Positions 23,371 through 31,639 of a DNA stretch of 42,418 bases are shown here, in pieces. Under the pieces are notes generated by a model, which was not told the origin of the DNA, did no database searches, and saw only the letters and a list, made by a program, of their open reading frames with translations. The position numbers and the translations under genes were made by a program. How positions within the stretch are numbered: the first letter of the stretch is position 1; every line of letters starts with the position of its first letter. The DNA is from Streptomyces rubellomurinus. Lineage in GTDB: Bacteria > Actinomycetota > Actinomycetes > Streptomycetales > Streptomycetaceae. The stretch covers positions 1 to 42,418 of the forward strand of contig NZ_JZKH01000074.1 of assembly GCF_000961885.1 (NCBI RefSeq), in the 5' to 3' direction.

Positions 23371-24141
23371 TCAGGCCGTCAGGGCGGTCAGGGCGCGGCC
23401 CTGGGGGTAGTGGGTGGCGACCGGGGGGAGGGTGGCGGGGGCGCCGGCGTGGAGGACGGTGAGGGTGCCGGTGCCGGTGGTGGCCGGGTCGGCGATGCGG
23501 CGCAGGGCCTGGGCGGCGACGGCGTCGGCGGAGCCGAGCAGGGTGAGCGCCGGGGAGGCGGTCGGGGCGACGGCGGTGCGGATGAGGTCGGCGACCAGTT
23601 CGTAGTGGGTGCAGCCGAGCACCAGGGCGTCCGTGCCGCCCGGGGTGCGGGCGGCCGCGTCGGCGACGGCGGCGGCGATCGCGTCCTCGTCGCCGTACTC
23701 GATCGCGTCGGCCAGGCCCGGGCAGGCGACCTCGGTGACCTCGGCCGTGCCGCCGAAGTCGCGGATCAGCCCGCGCTGGTAGGCGCTGCCGGTGGTGGCC
23801 GGGGTGGCCCAGATGGCGACCCGGCCGCCGAGCGCGGCGGCCGGCTTGATCGCCGGGACGGTACCGATGACCGGGATCCGGGGCTCCAGTTCGGCCCGCA
23901 CGGTGGCGAGCGCGTGCACCGAGGCGGTGTTGCAGGCGATCACCAGGGCGTCCGGCTCCAGCTCCGCGGCGGCCCGGCAGCAGCCGAGCGCCAGTTCGGT
24001 GACCTCTTCGGGCGTGCGCGGCCCCCACGGCATGGAGGCGGGGTTGGAGGACAGCACCAGGTCGGCGTCCGGGCGCAGCTCCCGGATCGCGGCGGCGGCG
24101 GCCAGCAGGCCGATTCCGGAGTCCATCAGTGCGATCTTCAC
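23371..24141 (-). CDS. Aspartate/glutamate racemase family protein, divergent MurI
   Basis: 256 residues; GTG at 24141 with TAAAGT ending 8 bases upstream, consistent with a leaderless mRNA. IALMDSGIGLL corresponds to the DSGxGG start of glutamate racemase; IACNTAS (Cys70) and LVLGCTHYELV (Cys177) hold the two catalytic cysteines. The segment usually reading YxGDTxxxPYG is here LSSNPASMPWG, so the region near the first cysteine pocket differs from standard MurI. Glutamate racemase makes D-Glu for peptidoglycan. Streptomycetes normally have another MurI, so this may be a paralogue with a changed substrate. Confidence 0.75.
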   Translation of the reverse strand: MKIALMDSGIGLLAAAAAIRELRPDADLVLSSNPASMPWGPRTPEEVTELALGCCRAAAELEPDALVIACNTASVHALATVRAELEPRIPVIGTVPAIKPAAALGGRVAIWATPATTGSAYQRGLIRDFGGTAEVTEVACPGLADAIEYGDEDAIAAAVADAAARTPGGTDALVLGCTHYELVADLIRTAVAPTASPALTLLGSADAVAAQALRRIADPATTGTGTLTVLHAGAPATLPPVATHYPQGRALTALTA

Positions 24142-24198
24142 GGGGCAAGACTTTAGTCGATCCGCCCGGCCCGGCCCGTTCTGCGGCAGACTGCCGGA

Positions 24199-25347
24199 GT
24201 GACCGTCCTGCTGTGGATCGCCGCGTTGTCCCTGCTGGTCTGGCTCTGGCTGGCGTGCTGCCACGGCCTGTTCTGGCGCACCGACGTCCGGCTGCCGCCG
24301 CGCCGCCCGCCCGTCCGCTGGCCGCAGGCGGTGGTCGTGGTGCCGGCCCGGGACGAGGCGGCGGTGCTGCCGCTGAGCCTGCCGACGCTGCTGGCGCAGA
24401 AGTACCCGGGGCGGGCGCGGGTGATCCTGGTGGACGACCACAGTTCGGACGGCACCGGCGCGCTGGCGGCGGAGCTGCGGTCGGTGGACGGCCTGGAGCT
24501 GACCGTCACCACTCCTCCCCCGCTGCCGCCGGGCTGGACGGGCAAGCTGTGGGCGCTGCGGCACGGGGTGGAGCTGGCCGGCCCGGACGCCGAGTACCTG
24601 CTGCTGACGGACGCGGACATCGCGCACGGCCCGGACTCGCTGGCCGAGCTGGTGGCCGCGGCCGAGAGCAACGGGCTCGACCTGGTGTCGCAGATGGCCC
24701 GGCTGCGGGTGGAGACCGGCTGGGAGCGGCTGATCGTGCCCGCGTTCGTGTACTTCTTCGCCCAGCTGTACCCGTTCCGCCGCAGCAACCGTCCGGGCAA
24801 CCGGACGGCGGCCGCGGCGGGCGGCTGCTCGCTGGTGCGGCGGGAGGCGCTGGAGCGGGCGGGCGGGGTGGCGGCGATCCGGGGCGCGGTGATCGACGAC
24901 GTGTCGCTGGCCCGGGCGGTGAAGTCCTCCGGCGGGCGGACCTGGCTGGGGCTGGCCGACGCGGTGGACAGCGTCCGCCCGTACCCGGGTCTGGAGCAGC
25001 TGTGGCGGATGGTGTCGCGCAGCGCCTACGCCCAGCTGCGGCACTCGCCGCTGCTGCTGCTCGGCACGGTGCTGGGGCTGGCGCTGGTCTACCTGGTGCC
25101 GCCGGTCGCGGCGGTGGCCGGGGTGGTGGCGGGGTCGGCGCCGGTGACGGCGGCGGGCGCGGCGGCGTGGGTGCTGATGACCGGCACGTACCGGCCGATG
25201 CTGCGCTACTACGGGCAGCCGAGCCGGGCCGCGCTGCTGCTGCCGTTCACGGCCGGGCTGTACCTGCTGATGACGGTGGACTCGGCGCTGCAGCACTGGC
25301 GCGGGCGGGGCGCGGCCTGGAAGGGCCGGACGTACTCCCACCGGTAG
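24199..25347 (+). CDS. hpnB: HpnB-like family 2 glycosyltransferase
   Basis: 382 residues; GTG at 24199. An N-terminal membrane helix (LLWIAALSLLVWLWLACC) is followed by a GT2 catalytic domain: VVVVPARDEAAVLPLSLPTLLAQKYPG, VILVDDHSSDGTG, LPPGWTGKLWALRHG, LLLTDADIAHGPDSL, AAAAGGCSLVRREAL and IDDVSLARAVKSSGG. C-terminal hydrophobic segments and HWRGRGAAWKGR complete the pattern of the hopene-associated glycosyltransferase HpnB. In other organisms HpnB lies in hopanoid clusters; no squalene/hopene gene is seen here, so the acceptor is uncertain. The racemase gene is divergent with 57 bases between starts. Confidence 0.8.
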   Translation: MTVLLWIAALSLLVWLWLACCHGLFWRTDVRLPPRRPPVRWPQAVVVVPARDEAAVLPLSLPTLLAQKYPGRARVILVDDHSSDGTGALAAELRSVDGLELTVTTPPPLPPGWTGKLWALRHGVELAGPDAEYLLLTDADIAHGPDSLAELVAAAESNGLDLVSQMARLRVETGWERLIVPAFVYFFAQLYPFRRSNRPGNRTAAAAGGCSLVRREALERAGGVAAIRGAVIDDVSLARAVKSSGGRTWLGLADAVDSVRPYPGLEQLWRMVSRSAYAQLRHSPLLLLGTVLGLALVYLVPPVAAVAGVVAGSAPVTAAGAAAWVLMTGTYRPMLRYYGQPSRAALLLPFTAGLYLLMTVDSALQHWRGRGAAWKGRTYSHR

Positions 25348-25415
25348 CCGCGCCGGCCCGTCGGACCGGTGCCCGTCCCCTGGCACGCCCGGCCGATCGG
25401 ATCCATACTGCGCGG

Positions 25416-26162
25416 ATGGACCGCCAACGGATCTCCCGCCTCGCCCACGCCCGCCGCCCGATCGCCGCGCCGCTGTCGGACGACTCGGTGGCCCGTCTGC
25501 TGGAGCGGGCTGCGGCGGGCGCCGGGGGTGGCCGCGCGCTGGACCTCGGCTGCGGCGAAGGCGCCTGGCTGGTACGGCTGTTGGCCGCGCAGCCGAACTG
25601 GCGCGCGGTCGGCGTGGACCTGGACGCGGCCGGCCTGACCCGGGCCCGGGAGAGCGCGACGGCGCTCGGCGTCGAGCGCCGGCTGGGCCTGCACCACCTG
25701 GACGCACGGGAGTTCCGCAGCCGCGAGCCGTTCGACCTGGTGCTGTGCGTCGGCGCCACCCATGCCTTCGGCGGACTGCTGCCGACCCTGGCGGCGGCCC
25801 GCGAACTCCTCGCCCCCGGCGGCCGGTTGCTGGTCGGCGAGGGGTTCTGGGAACGCGAGCCGTCCGAGGCCGCACTGACCGCCCTGGCGGCGGCCCGGGA
25901 GGACCACGCCGGCCTCGCGACCACCACCGATCGGGTGATCGCGGCCGGCTGGACTCCGGTCGACGGCCATGTGAGCTCCCAACCGGAGTGGGACGCCTAC
26001 GAGTTCAGCTGGACGGGCGCGCTGGCCGAGTGGGCGCTGGAGCACCCGGAGGACCCCGACGCCGGGGCCGCCCGGGAGGCCGCGGACCGGCACCGGGCGC
26101 AGTGGCTGCACGGCTACCGGGGCGCCCTCGGCTTCGTCACCTACCTGCTGCGCCGCGACTGA
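25416..26162 (+). CDS. Class I SAM-dependent methyltransferase
   Basis: 248 residues from ATG at 25416; CATACT (25404-25409) ends 6 bases before it, consistent with a leaderless mRNA. Motif I is RALDLGCGEGAWLVRLLA (about 40-57), then AVGVDLDAAGLTRAR, FDLVLCVGATHAF and LLAPGGRLLVGEGFWE. The order and the acidic VGVDLD residue are those of UbiE/SmtA-like small-molecule methyltransferases. The C-terminal SSQPEWDAYEFSWTGALAEWALEHPEDP resembles a group of uncharacterised actinobacterial enzymes. It is 68 bases after hpnB but has its own -10 box. Confidence 0.85.
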   Translation: MDRQRISRLAHARRPIAAPLSDDSVARLLERAAAGAGGGRALDLGCGEGAWLVRLLAAQPNWRAVGVDLDAAGLTRARESATALGVERRLGLHHLDAREFRSREPFDLVLCVGATHAFGGLLPTLAAARELLAPGGRLLVGEGFWEREPSEAALTALAAAREDHAGLATTTDRVIAAGWTPVDGHVSSQPEWDAYEFSWTGALAEWALEHPEDPDAGAAREAADRHRAQWLHGYRGALGFVTYLLRRD

Positions 26163-26180
26163 ATTCCCCTTCGGAGCCCG

Positions 26181-27056
26181 CTACTTCTGCGTCCTGGCGA
26201 GGAAGTCGTCGATCAGCGGGGCGATTTCGGGCAGCTTCTCCTCCAGCGCGAAGTGCCCGGTGTCGAAGACGTGCAGCTCGGCCCCGGGCAGGTCACGCAG
26301 GTAGGCGCGGGCGCCCGCCTCGGTGAAGAACGGGTCGCCCAGCCCCCAGAGCACCAGCGCGGGCGGCTGGTTGGCGCGCATCCAGTCCTGCCAGACCGGG
26401 TAGAGCTCGAGGTTGGAGAAGTAGTCGAGGGCCAGTTCGACCTGGATGTCCTTGCGGCCGGGCAGGTCGAGGAAGTGCTGGTCGAGCGTCCAGCCGTCCG
26501 GGGCGACCAGACTCGGGTCGCCGGTGCCTCCCTCGTACTGGCTCCGGGTGACGTCCAGGGTGAGGATCGACCGGGCGACGTCCTCGGCGCCCGGGACGCC
26601 GCGCTTGTGGGCGATGAACTCCCTCGCCCGGTCGGACAGTCCCTCCTCGTAGGCGTTGCCGTTCTGCACCACCAGGCCGGTGATCCAGTCCGGCCGGCGG
26701 GTGGCGAGGCGCAGGCCCACGGGCGCGCCGAAGTCGAAGACGTACAGGGCGAAGCGGTCGAGGCCGAGGGCGAGGCAGAAGCGCTCGACCACGTCGGCGA
26801 GGGTCTCGAAGCGGTACGAGAAGGCGTCGGGCGCGGGGCTGTCGCTGTTGCCGAAGCCGGGGTAGTCGGGGGCTATCAGGCGGTAGCGGGTGCCGAGCGC
26901 GTCGAGCAGGCGGGCGTACTGGTGCGAGGCGGAGGGGAAGCCGTGCAGCAGCAGGAGGACGGGGGCTTCGGCCGGTCCGGTCTCGCGGTAGAAGACGCGC
27001 AGGCCGTCGAGGTCGACGTGGCGGTGGTGGACGTGCGGGATCGTCAGCTCGCTCAT
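26181..27056 (-). CDS. Alpha/beta hydrolase with Asp nucleophile (epoxide hydrolase/dehalogenase type)
   Basis: 291 residues from ATG at 27056; an ATG at 27065 is in frame but lies in the operator. LLLLHGFPSASHQYARLLDAL provides the oxyanion region, PDYPGFGNSD follows, and YVFDFGAPVGLRLA places Asp at the nucleophile position as in epoxide hydrolases and haloalkane dehalogenases. LVLWGLGDPFF and LHVFDTGHFALEE supply the acid and His. A cap domain spans about 130-215. The promoter is covered by a perfect inverted repeat, so expression is probably inducible. The regulator is not adjacent. Confidence 0.88.
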   Translation of the reverse strand: MSELTIPHVHHRHVDLDGLRVFYRETGPAEAPVLLLLHGFPSASHQYARLLDALGTRYRLIAPDYPGFGNSDSPAPDAFSYRFETLADVVERFCLALGLDRFALYVFDFGAPVGLRLATRRPDWITGLVVQNGNAYEEGLSDRAREFIAHKRGVPGAEDVARSILTLDVTRSQYEGGTGDPSLVAPDGWTLDQHFLDLPGRKDIQVELALDYFSNLELYPVWQDWMRANQPPALVLWGLGDPFFTEAGARAYLRDLPGAELHVFDTGHFALEEKLPEIAPLIDDFLARTQK

Positions 27057-27057
27057 G

Positions 27058-27087
27058 CTAACCATTAAACAGCATCTGAATGGTTAG
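27058..27087. promoter_or_regulatory. Operator: perfect 9-base inverted repeat over the hydrolase promoter
   Basis: CTAACCATT (27058-27066) and AATGGTTAG (27079-27087) are separated by 12 bases. It overlaps both hexamers of the promoter at 27064-27091 and ends one base before the ATG. Confidence 0.8.
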
Positions 27088-27091
27088 GCAA
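27064..27091 (-). promoter_or_regulatory. Leaderless promoter of the alpha/beta hydrolase
   Basis: -35 TTGCCT (27091-27086), 16-base spacer, -10 TTTAAT (27069-27064), then 7 bases to the ATG at 27056. Confidence 0.7.
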
Positions 27092-27143
27092 GGGTGTGCG
27101 CCGGAGCGAGCTGACCGATCGTCATCCTCGGAGCGGGCGGGGC

Positions 27144-27818
27144 TCAGTGCTTGCGCAGCTGCTCCTGCTGCACCAGGTAGTCCAGCACCTCGGGCATCGC
27201 CTCGACGCTGCCGGCCTTGGTCGGCGAGGTGCGGTACTCGCCCTGGACGACCACCGTGGGCAGCTCGTTGATGCCGTAGCGGACGAACTCGGCGGCGGCC
27301 TCGTCGACGGACTGCCGCACCTCGACGGAGCGGTAGGTCTGGCGGAAGCGCAGCGCGTCGACGCCGTGCCGCACCGCCCAGTCGGTGGCGGCGTCCTCGG
27401 TGGTGAGGTCGGCCCGGTCGGTGTGGATGGAGCGGAAGGCGGCGATCTGCAGCTGGTCGACCAGGCCCAGGCGGTCGAGGGTGTAGAAGAGCCGGGCGTG
27501 GGCGCGCTGGGTGTTCGCCTCCTCGGCGCCCGGCCAGATCGCCGGGACGCGGCGCAGCGCGACGTCCGCGCGGTGCCGCTCGGCCCAGCCCACCAGCGGC
27601 TGTTCGAGCTGCTGGGAGTGACTGCAGTCGTACCAGAAGAACTCGACGGCCTCGGTGCGGGCACTCTCGCGCACCGGCTGCGGGTGGTCGAGCTTGACGA
27701 ACTGGACGCCCTCGGCAGGGGGTTGACGGCTCAGCGCGCCCGCCTGGACGGGGGACGCGACGATCCCGGCGGCGACGGCGAGCAGGACGGTGGAGCGCAG
27801 CAGCGACTTCGAGTTCAC
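27144..27818 (-). CDS. Secreted DsbA-like thioredoxin-fold protein with CSHS active site
   Basis: 224 residues; GTG at 27818. A signal peptide is evident (LLRSTVLLAVAAGIVASPVQAGA, cleavage near residue 26). AVEFFWYDCSHSQQLEQPL aligns with DsbA EFFSFxCPHC, so the CxxC becomes C65-S-H-S68 and the second cysteine is lost. INELPTVVVQGEYRTSPTKAG contains the cis-Pro loop. Loss of the resolving Cys argues against a normal dithiol oxidase and for an isomerase, a thiol-trapping or a structural role. It lies between the hydrolase and the glycosyltransferase on the same strand, with separate promoters. Confidence 0.8.
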   Translation of the reverse strand: MNSKSLLRSTVLLAVAAGIVASPVQAGALSRQPPAEGVQFVKLDHPQPVRESARTEAVEFFWYDCSHSQQLEQPLVGWAERHRADVALRRVPAIWPGAEEANTQRAHARLFYTLDRLGLVDQLQIAAFRSIHTDRADLTTEDAATDWAVRHGVDALRFRQTYRSVEVRQSVDEAAAEFVRYGINELPTVVVQGEYRTSPTKAGSVEAMPEVLDYLVQQEQLRKH

Positions 27819-27913
27819 ACCGGGCAGTGTGCTGGTGACGAACCGTTACCGGCGAGTCGGTACGGTACGGCCGGGCCGGGATTCGCCCGATCGGCGCAGC
27901 GCCCGGCCGTTCT

Positions 27914-27937
27914 CCGTACTCCGGGCCGTACTCCGGG
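27914..27937. repeat. Two tandem copies of a 12-base unit
   Basis: CCGTACTCCGGG at 27914-27925 and 27926-27937, exact, in the 156-base gap between the GT4 stop and the DsbA-like start. Confidence 0.8.
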
Positions 27938-27974
27938 CGGGGTCCGGCCGCGTGGTGCTCGGCCTCCGCGGCGC

Positions 27975-29210
27975 TCAGCCGCGCGGCGCCTCGCACCCGG
28001 CCCACACCTCGGCGACCAGTCGCTGCCAGTCGTCGACCACCGCGCCGAGTTCGAAGTGCTCCAGCGCGTGCGCCCGGGCGGCCGCGCCGAGGCCGTCGCG
28101 GTTGCAGGCCAGCACCTTGCCCAGGGCCTCGGCCAGCGCGAGCGGGTCCCCGGGGGCGACGAGCGCGCCGGTGGCGCCGTCCCGGACCACCTCGCGGACC
28201 CAGCCGACGTCGGTGGCGACGGCGGGCACCCCGGCCAGCGCGGCCTCGATCAGCGCGCCGGGCACGCCCTCGCTGTCGCTGGTGAGCAGCAGGGCGTCGG
28301 CGGCCCGGTAGAGCGGGACGGGGTCGGGCAGCGGGCCGAGGAAGTGGGCGCGGGCGGCGGCCGGGTGGCGGGCCAGGGTCTCCCGCAGCGGGCCGTCGCC
28401 GGCGACGGCGAGCCGGACGTCGGGCAGCCGGTCGAGCACGTCGAGGGCGAGGTCGAGGCGCTTCTCGGGAGCTATCGCGCCGATCCAGGCGACCAGCAGG
28501 ACGTCGGCGGGCAGGCCCAGCGCGTGCCGGGCGGCGCGCCGGCCGGCCCGGCCGTCCGCGGGCGGATAGCTCTCCGCCGCACGGGAGTTGGGGATCACCC
28601 GGACCTTGCCCGCAGGCAGCCGGAACTGCTCCTCCAGGACGGTGCGGGCCTCCTCGGTGAGCGTCGTGACGGCGGCGGCGCGGTGCAGCAGCGCGTCGCC
28701 GCGCGCCCGGCGCAGCCGGTTGGCCGTCCAGTAGCAGGGGTGCCCGACCGAGACGTAGACGAAGGGGGTGCGGGTGCCAGCCAGGGCGAGGGCGCAGGCG
28801 GCCAGGGTGTGCGAGCCGTGGGCGAGCACCACGTCGGCGGAGCGGGCGGCGATGCGCAGCGCGCGCAGGGTGCTGGGGCGCAGCCGGCCGGGGCCGAGGA
28901 CGGCGGCGGACGCGGGGCCCGGTACGGCGGGGGCCCGGTCGGCTGCGGCCGTGGCCCGGTCGGGCTCCGCGCCGACGGCGACGACGCTCGGGTCGGCGCC
29001 CGCCGGGCCGCTCCCGTCCGGTCCGCCGCCGCGGACGTCGGCGGCGGGGTGCGGGGCGAGGGCGCACAGCGCGGAGGACTGGCCCCGGCGGCGCAGTTCC
29101 CGGTGGAGGTCACGGGCGAAGTTCTGGGCGCCGCCGCGGCGTTGGTCACTGATCAGGTGCAGCACGCGGGGGCGGGTTCCGGCCGGTTCGGCCGCCGTAT
29201 GGTCGGGCAT
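27975..29210 (-). CDS. Family 4 (GT-B) glycosyltransferase
   Basis: 411 residues from ATG at 29210 (AAGG about 7 bases upstream). RVLHLISDQRRGGAQNFARDLHRELRRRG is the N-terminal Rossmann start of GT4 enzymes; VRVIPNSRAAESYPP is the inter-domain linker; LLVAWIGAIAPEKRLDLALDVL and VRLAVAGDGPLRETL are C-domain strands; and SDSEGVPGALIEAALAGVPAVATDVGWVREVV is the EX7E nucleotide-sugar motif. A low-complexity Asp/Gly/Pro stretch (about residues 55-90) interrupts the N-domain. It is probably cytosolic, acting in polysaccharide or glycolipid synthesis. No neighbouring polymer genes specify the product. Confidence 0.88.
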   Translation of the reverse strand: MPDHTAAEPAGTRPRVLHLISDQRRGGAQNFARDLHRELRRRGQSSALCALAPHPAADVRGGGPDGSGPAGADPSVVAVGAEPDRATAAADRAPAVPGPASAAVLGPGRLRPSTLRALRIAARSADVVLAHGSHTLAACALALAGTRTPFVYVSVGHPCYWTANRLRRARGDALLHRAAAVTTLTEEARTVLEEQFRLPAGKVRVIPNSRAAESYPPADGRAGRRAARHALGLPADVLLVAWIGAIAPEKRLDLALDVLDRLPDVRLAVAGDGPLRETLARHPAAARAHFLGPLPDPVPLYRAADALLLTSDSEGVPGALIEAALAGVPAVATDVGWVREVVRDGATGALVAPGDPLALAEALGKVLACNRDGLGAAARAHALEHFELGAVVDDWQRLVAEVWAGCEAPRG

Positions 29211-29662
29211 GGACCGACCTTGGCACAGCGCAACGCGCGTTACAGCCCCTTCGCGCAACCTGACGGTGGCCCGTAAGCCCGCGCCCGTACACCCGGTGTG
29301 CGCCGATCTGCCGCCGTCGTGCGCCGGTTGCGCCCGCCGTGCGCCCCGACACGTCACCGATCGCGCCGCGGCGCCTCCGACGGCCCGGCCGCGCGCCCCG
29401 TCAAGGACCGGCTCGCGCCCGCCCGGACACCCCGCCGGCGGCCCGGGATCGGCAGGTACGCGGAGGGCCCGCACGCGGCCCGGCGGGACGCGCCGGGGCG
29501 GGCGCGCGGCCGGGGCCCGGCCGGGCGGGGGCGGGTGACCGGTTACGCAGATCGGGTGAACGCGGTTGGACCTCGGCCCGGCGGCCTCGGCACCATGTCC
29601 GACCGGGGCGCGCGCCGAGCCGCCCCATCTCCCCCTCCCCCGTACGGATTTGGAGTCATCCG
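29211..29662. other. Divergent intergenic region between GT4 and mscL
   Basis: 450 bases. AACGCGCGTT (29232-29241) is a 10-base palindrome about 22 bases upstream of the GT4 start. The rest is GC-rich; overlapping open frames are Arg/Pro-rich. No gene seen. Confidence 0.5.
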
Positions 29663-30112
29663 GTGTTCAAGGGATTCCGCAGCTTCCTGCTGCGCGGAAA
29701 CGTGGTGGACCTCGCGGTCGGCATCGTGATCGGCGCGGCCTTCACCGCCGTCGTCACCGGGTTCGTGACCGCCTTCCTCACCCCGCTGATCGGGGTCGCC
29801 ACCGGCGCGGTCGGCGACTTCACCCAGAAGACCTTCGACATCGGGGGCACCGACTTCCCGTACGGCGTCTTCGTCAACGCGCTGATCAGCTTCGTGCTCG
29901 TCGCCGCGGTGATCTACTTCGCCGTGGTGGTGCCGGTCGGCAAGCTGCAGGCGCGCTTCGAGAAGGACAAGCCGGCACCGGCCGCCAAGGTCGACTGCCC
30001 GGAGTGCCTCAGCCCGATCCCGGCCGCGGCCAGCCGCTGCTCGTTCTGCACCTCGGAGGTCGCCGCCCGGCCGGGGCTGCCCGCGCAGTCCCAGGCGCTG
30101 CAGTCCAGCTGA
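29663..30112 (+). CDS. mscL: Large-conductance mechanosensitive channel with C-terminal zinc ribbon
   Basis: 149 residues; GTG at 29663 with GGAG 7 bases upstream. FKGFRSFLLRGNVVDLAVGIVIGAAFTAVVTGFV is the N-terminal amphipathic helix and first membrane helix (pore) of MscL. FVNALISFVLVAAVIYFAVVVPV is the second helix. The C-terminus adds CPECLSPIPAAASRCSFCTSEV, two CxxC pairs that look like a zinc ribbon, an extension found in some actinobacterial MscL proteins. The channel releases solutes under osmotic downshock. A hairpin at 30270-30301 follows. Confidence 0.92.
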   Translation: MFKGFRSFLLRGNVVDLAVGIVIGAAFTAVVTGFVTAFLTPLIGVATGAVGDFTQKTFDIGGTDFPYGVFVNALISFVLVAAVIYFAVVVPVGKLQARFEKDKPAPAAKVDCPECLSPIPAAASRCSFCTSEVAARPGLPAQSQALQSS

Positions 30113-30567
30113 CGCCCGGCCGGGGGACCGGCCGCGCCGGGGCCGCCCGTCCCGCCGGGGACGTCCTCCCCGCCGGGGCCGCCGCTGCGGCGCAGGTCAG
30201 GGACGGTCCACCCGGGGGTGCGACGCCGGCTCCGAAGCGCTGACGGGGACCTTATCCCCGAAACATTCACGAGCCCCCGTCGCCAGGTCGGCGGGGGCTC
30301 GAATGCGCCGGCGCACGCCCCGTCCGTAAAAGTTTCTCCGGAGGGCCCACTGCCGTCCACCGCCCGGTCACCCCACGGGGTTCCGGCGATGCCGTCCGGG
30401 CGCTGTTCGATCACTGACGTTACGTCGGGGTTGTCCGGAACTGGTTGCCGGTTTGTCCGTTCTTCCTACTTTCGAAACCTTTGTGCGAGCGAAGACTGTG
30501 TAAACACTCGAACTGCTCCCCCTCCCGCTCTCCTCAGCAGGCGCATTGTGGGCTTACCGTATGCCCC
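30113..30567. other. Intergenic region upstream of the Gly/Pro/Gln-rich protein
   Basis: 455 bases. Apart from the mscL terminator, 30400-30535 is AT-richer than its surroundings and probably holds the upstream regulatory region of the next gene. The -10-like TACCGT (30555-30560) lies 7 bases before that ATG. Confidence 0.4.
30270..30301 (+). terminator. Hairpin downstream of mscL
   Basis: CGAGCCCCCG (30270-30279) pairs with CGGGGGCTCG (30292-30301) around 12 bases. It is about 160 bases beyond the mscL stop; a small CGGGGA/TCCCCG stem lies just before it. Confidence 0.6.
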
Positions 30568-31353
30568 ATGACCTCGCCCCGCTCCTACGACGGAGTCGGC
30601 TACCCCTCTCCGTCCTTCTCCTCCAGCACGCCGATCTACGACAGCCTCGTGGCTGAGCGCGGCGTCCCCCAGATCGCACCCATCAACGTGCCGGCCGCCC
30701 TGCCGCCGGCGCTGTCGTCCGGGTACGGATCCGGCCTCGGCCAGTCCTACGACAACCGGTACGGCGCCGGGTACGAGAGCGCCGGCAGCAACCTCCCCGC
30801 GCTGCCGCCCGCCCGCCTCGCCCTGGGCCCCGGCCCGAGCAGCGCCCCCGCCGCCGGCCCGGCCACCGCGTACATCCCCGCGCAGCCCGCGCCGGCGTAC
30901 GCCGCCGCCCCGCAGCCGTCCCTCCCCGGCTACGGCGCCCCCCAGCCGTACCAGCGGCCGCAGCCCGCCGCGCCCTCCTTCGGCCAGGGCGGCTACCAGC
31001 CGACCGGCGGCCAGAGCTTCGGCGGCCAGAACACCTTCGTCGGCCAGGGCGGCCAGCAGACCTTCGGCGCCCAACCGCCCGCCGGCCCGGGCGGTTTCGG
31101 CCACCCGCAGCCCGGCAGCCAGCCCCAGGGCTTCGGCACCCCGCAGGGCTTCGGCGGCCCGCAGCCCGCCGGCCCCGGCTTCCCCGGCCCGGGCGGCGAC
31201 CAGGCCATGGGCAGCACCCAGCTCCTCCCGGCCATGGCGCCGGTCGCGCCCGTCCGCCCGATGCAGCCGCAGCGGCCCGGCGGATACGCCGAGCCCGGCC
31301 AGTTCACCACCGGGGCGCCGGGCGGCTACCAGTCGCAGGGCCAGGGCTACTGA
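30568..31353 (+). CDS. Low-complexity Gly/Pro/Gln-rich protein (DUF6643-like)
   Basis: 261 residues from ATG at 30568. TACCGT ends 7 bases upstream, so a leaderless mRNA is likely. The N-terminus (MTSPRSYDGVGYPSPSF, then TPIYDSLVAERGVPQIAPI) resembles streptomycete DUF6643 proteins as I remember them; the remainder is disordered and rich in Gly, Pro, Gln, Ala with repeated FGQGG/FGGPQ-type units. There is no signal peptide or membrane helix. Function is unknown. The conserved first 45 residues may be the functional part, with the tail acting as a flexible or phase-separating linker. Confidence 0.75.
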   Translation: MTSPRSYDGVGYPSPSFSSSTPIYDSLVAERGVPQIAPINVPAALPPALSSGYGSGLGQSYDNRYGAGYESAGSNLPALPPARLALGPGPSSAPAAGPATAYIPAQPAPAYAAAPQPSLPGYGAPQPYQRPQPAAPSFGQGGYQPTGGQSFGGQNTFVGQGGQQTFGAQPPAGPGGFGHPQPGSQPQGFGTPQGFGGPQPAGPGFPGPGGDQAMGSTQLLPAMAPVAPVRPMQPQRPGGYAEPGQFTTGAPGGYQSQGQGY

Positions 31354-31639
31354 GCCGCTGACCGAACACCCAGGGCCGACCCCACCGGCCCGAACCCGCA
31401 CCACCTGAGCACCACCCGGCGCCCCCTGAACGCCGGGCGAACGGAGAAACGGGTCATCCACGGACCGCCCGGTACGCCCCTCACGGCTACCCGGGCGGTC
31501 CGTGCGCGTACGGGGGCACTCCCACGCGCCTCGGCAGCCCTCCCGAACGCGCCGCCGGCCGGCCGCACCGCAGCCGGGGCCCTTCCCGCGGCCAGGGGGC
31601 CCTTCCCCGCGGCGGGCACGCGGCTGGCAGGATGGGGGA

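Noticed and set aside
22544..23410. Open frames in the hairpin cluster encoding repeats such as EVEAQEVEPADF
   Set aside because: They run on several frames of both strands, mirror the palindromic DNA and have no start signals; treated as noncoding repeats.
27056..27065. Upstream ATG at 27065 as start of the hydrolase
   Set aside because: It lies within the operator and upstream of the predicted transcription start.
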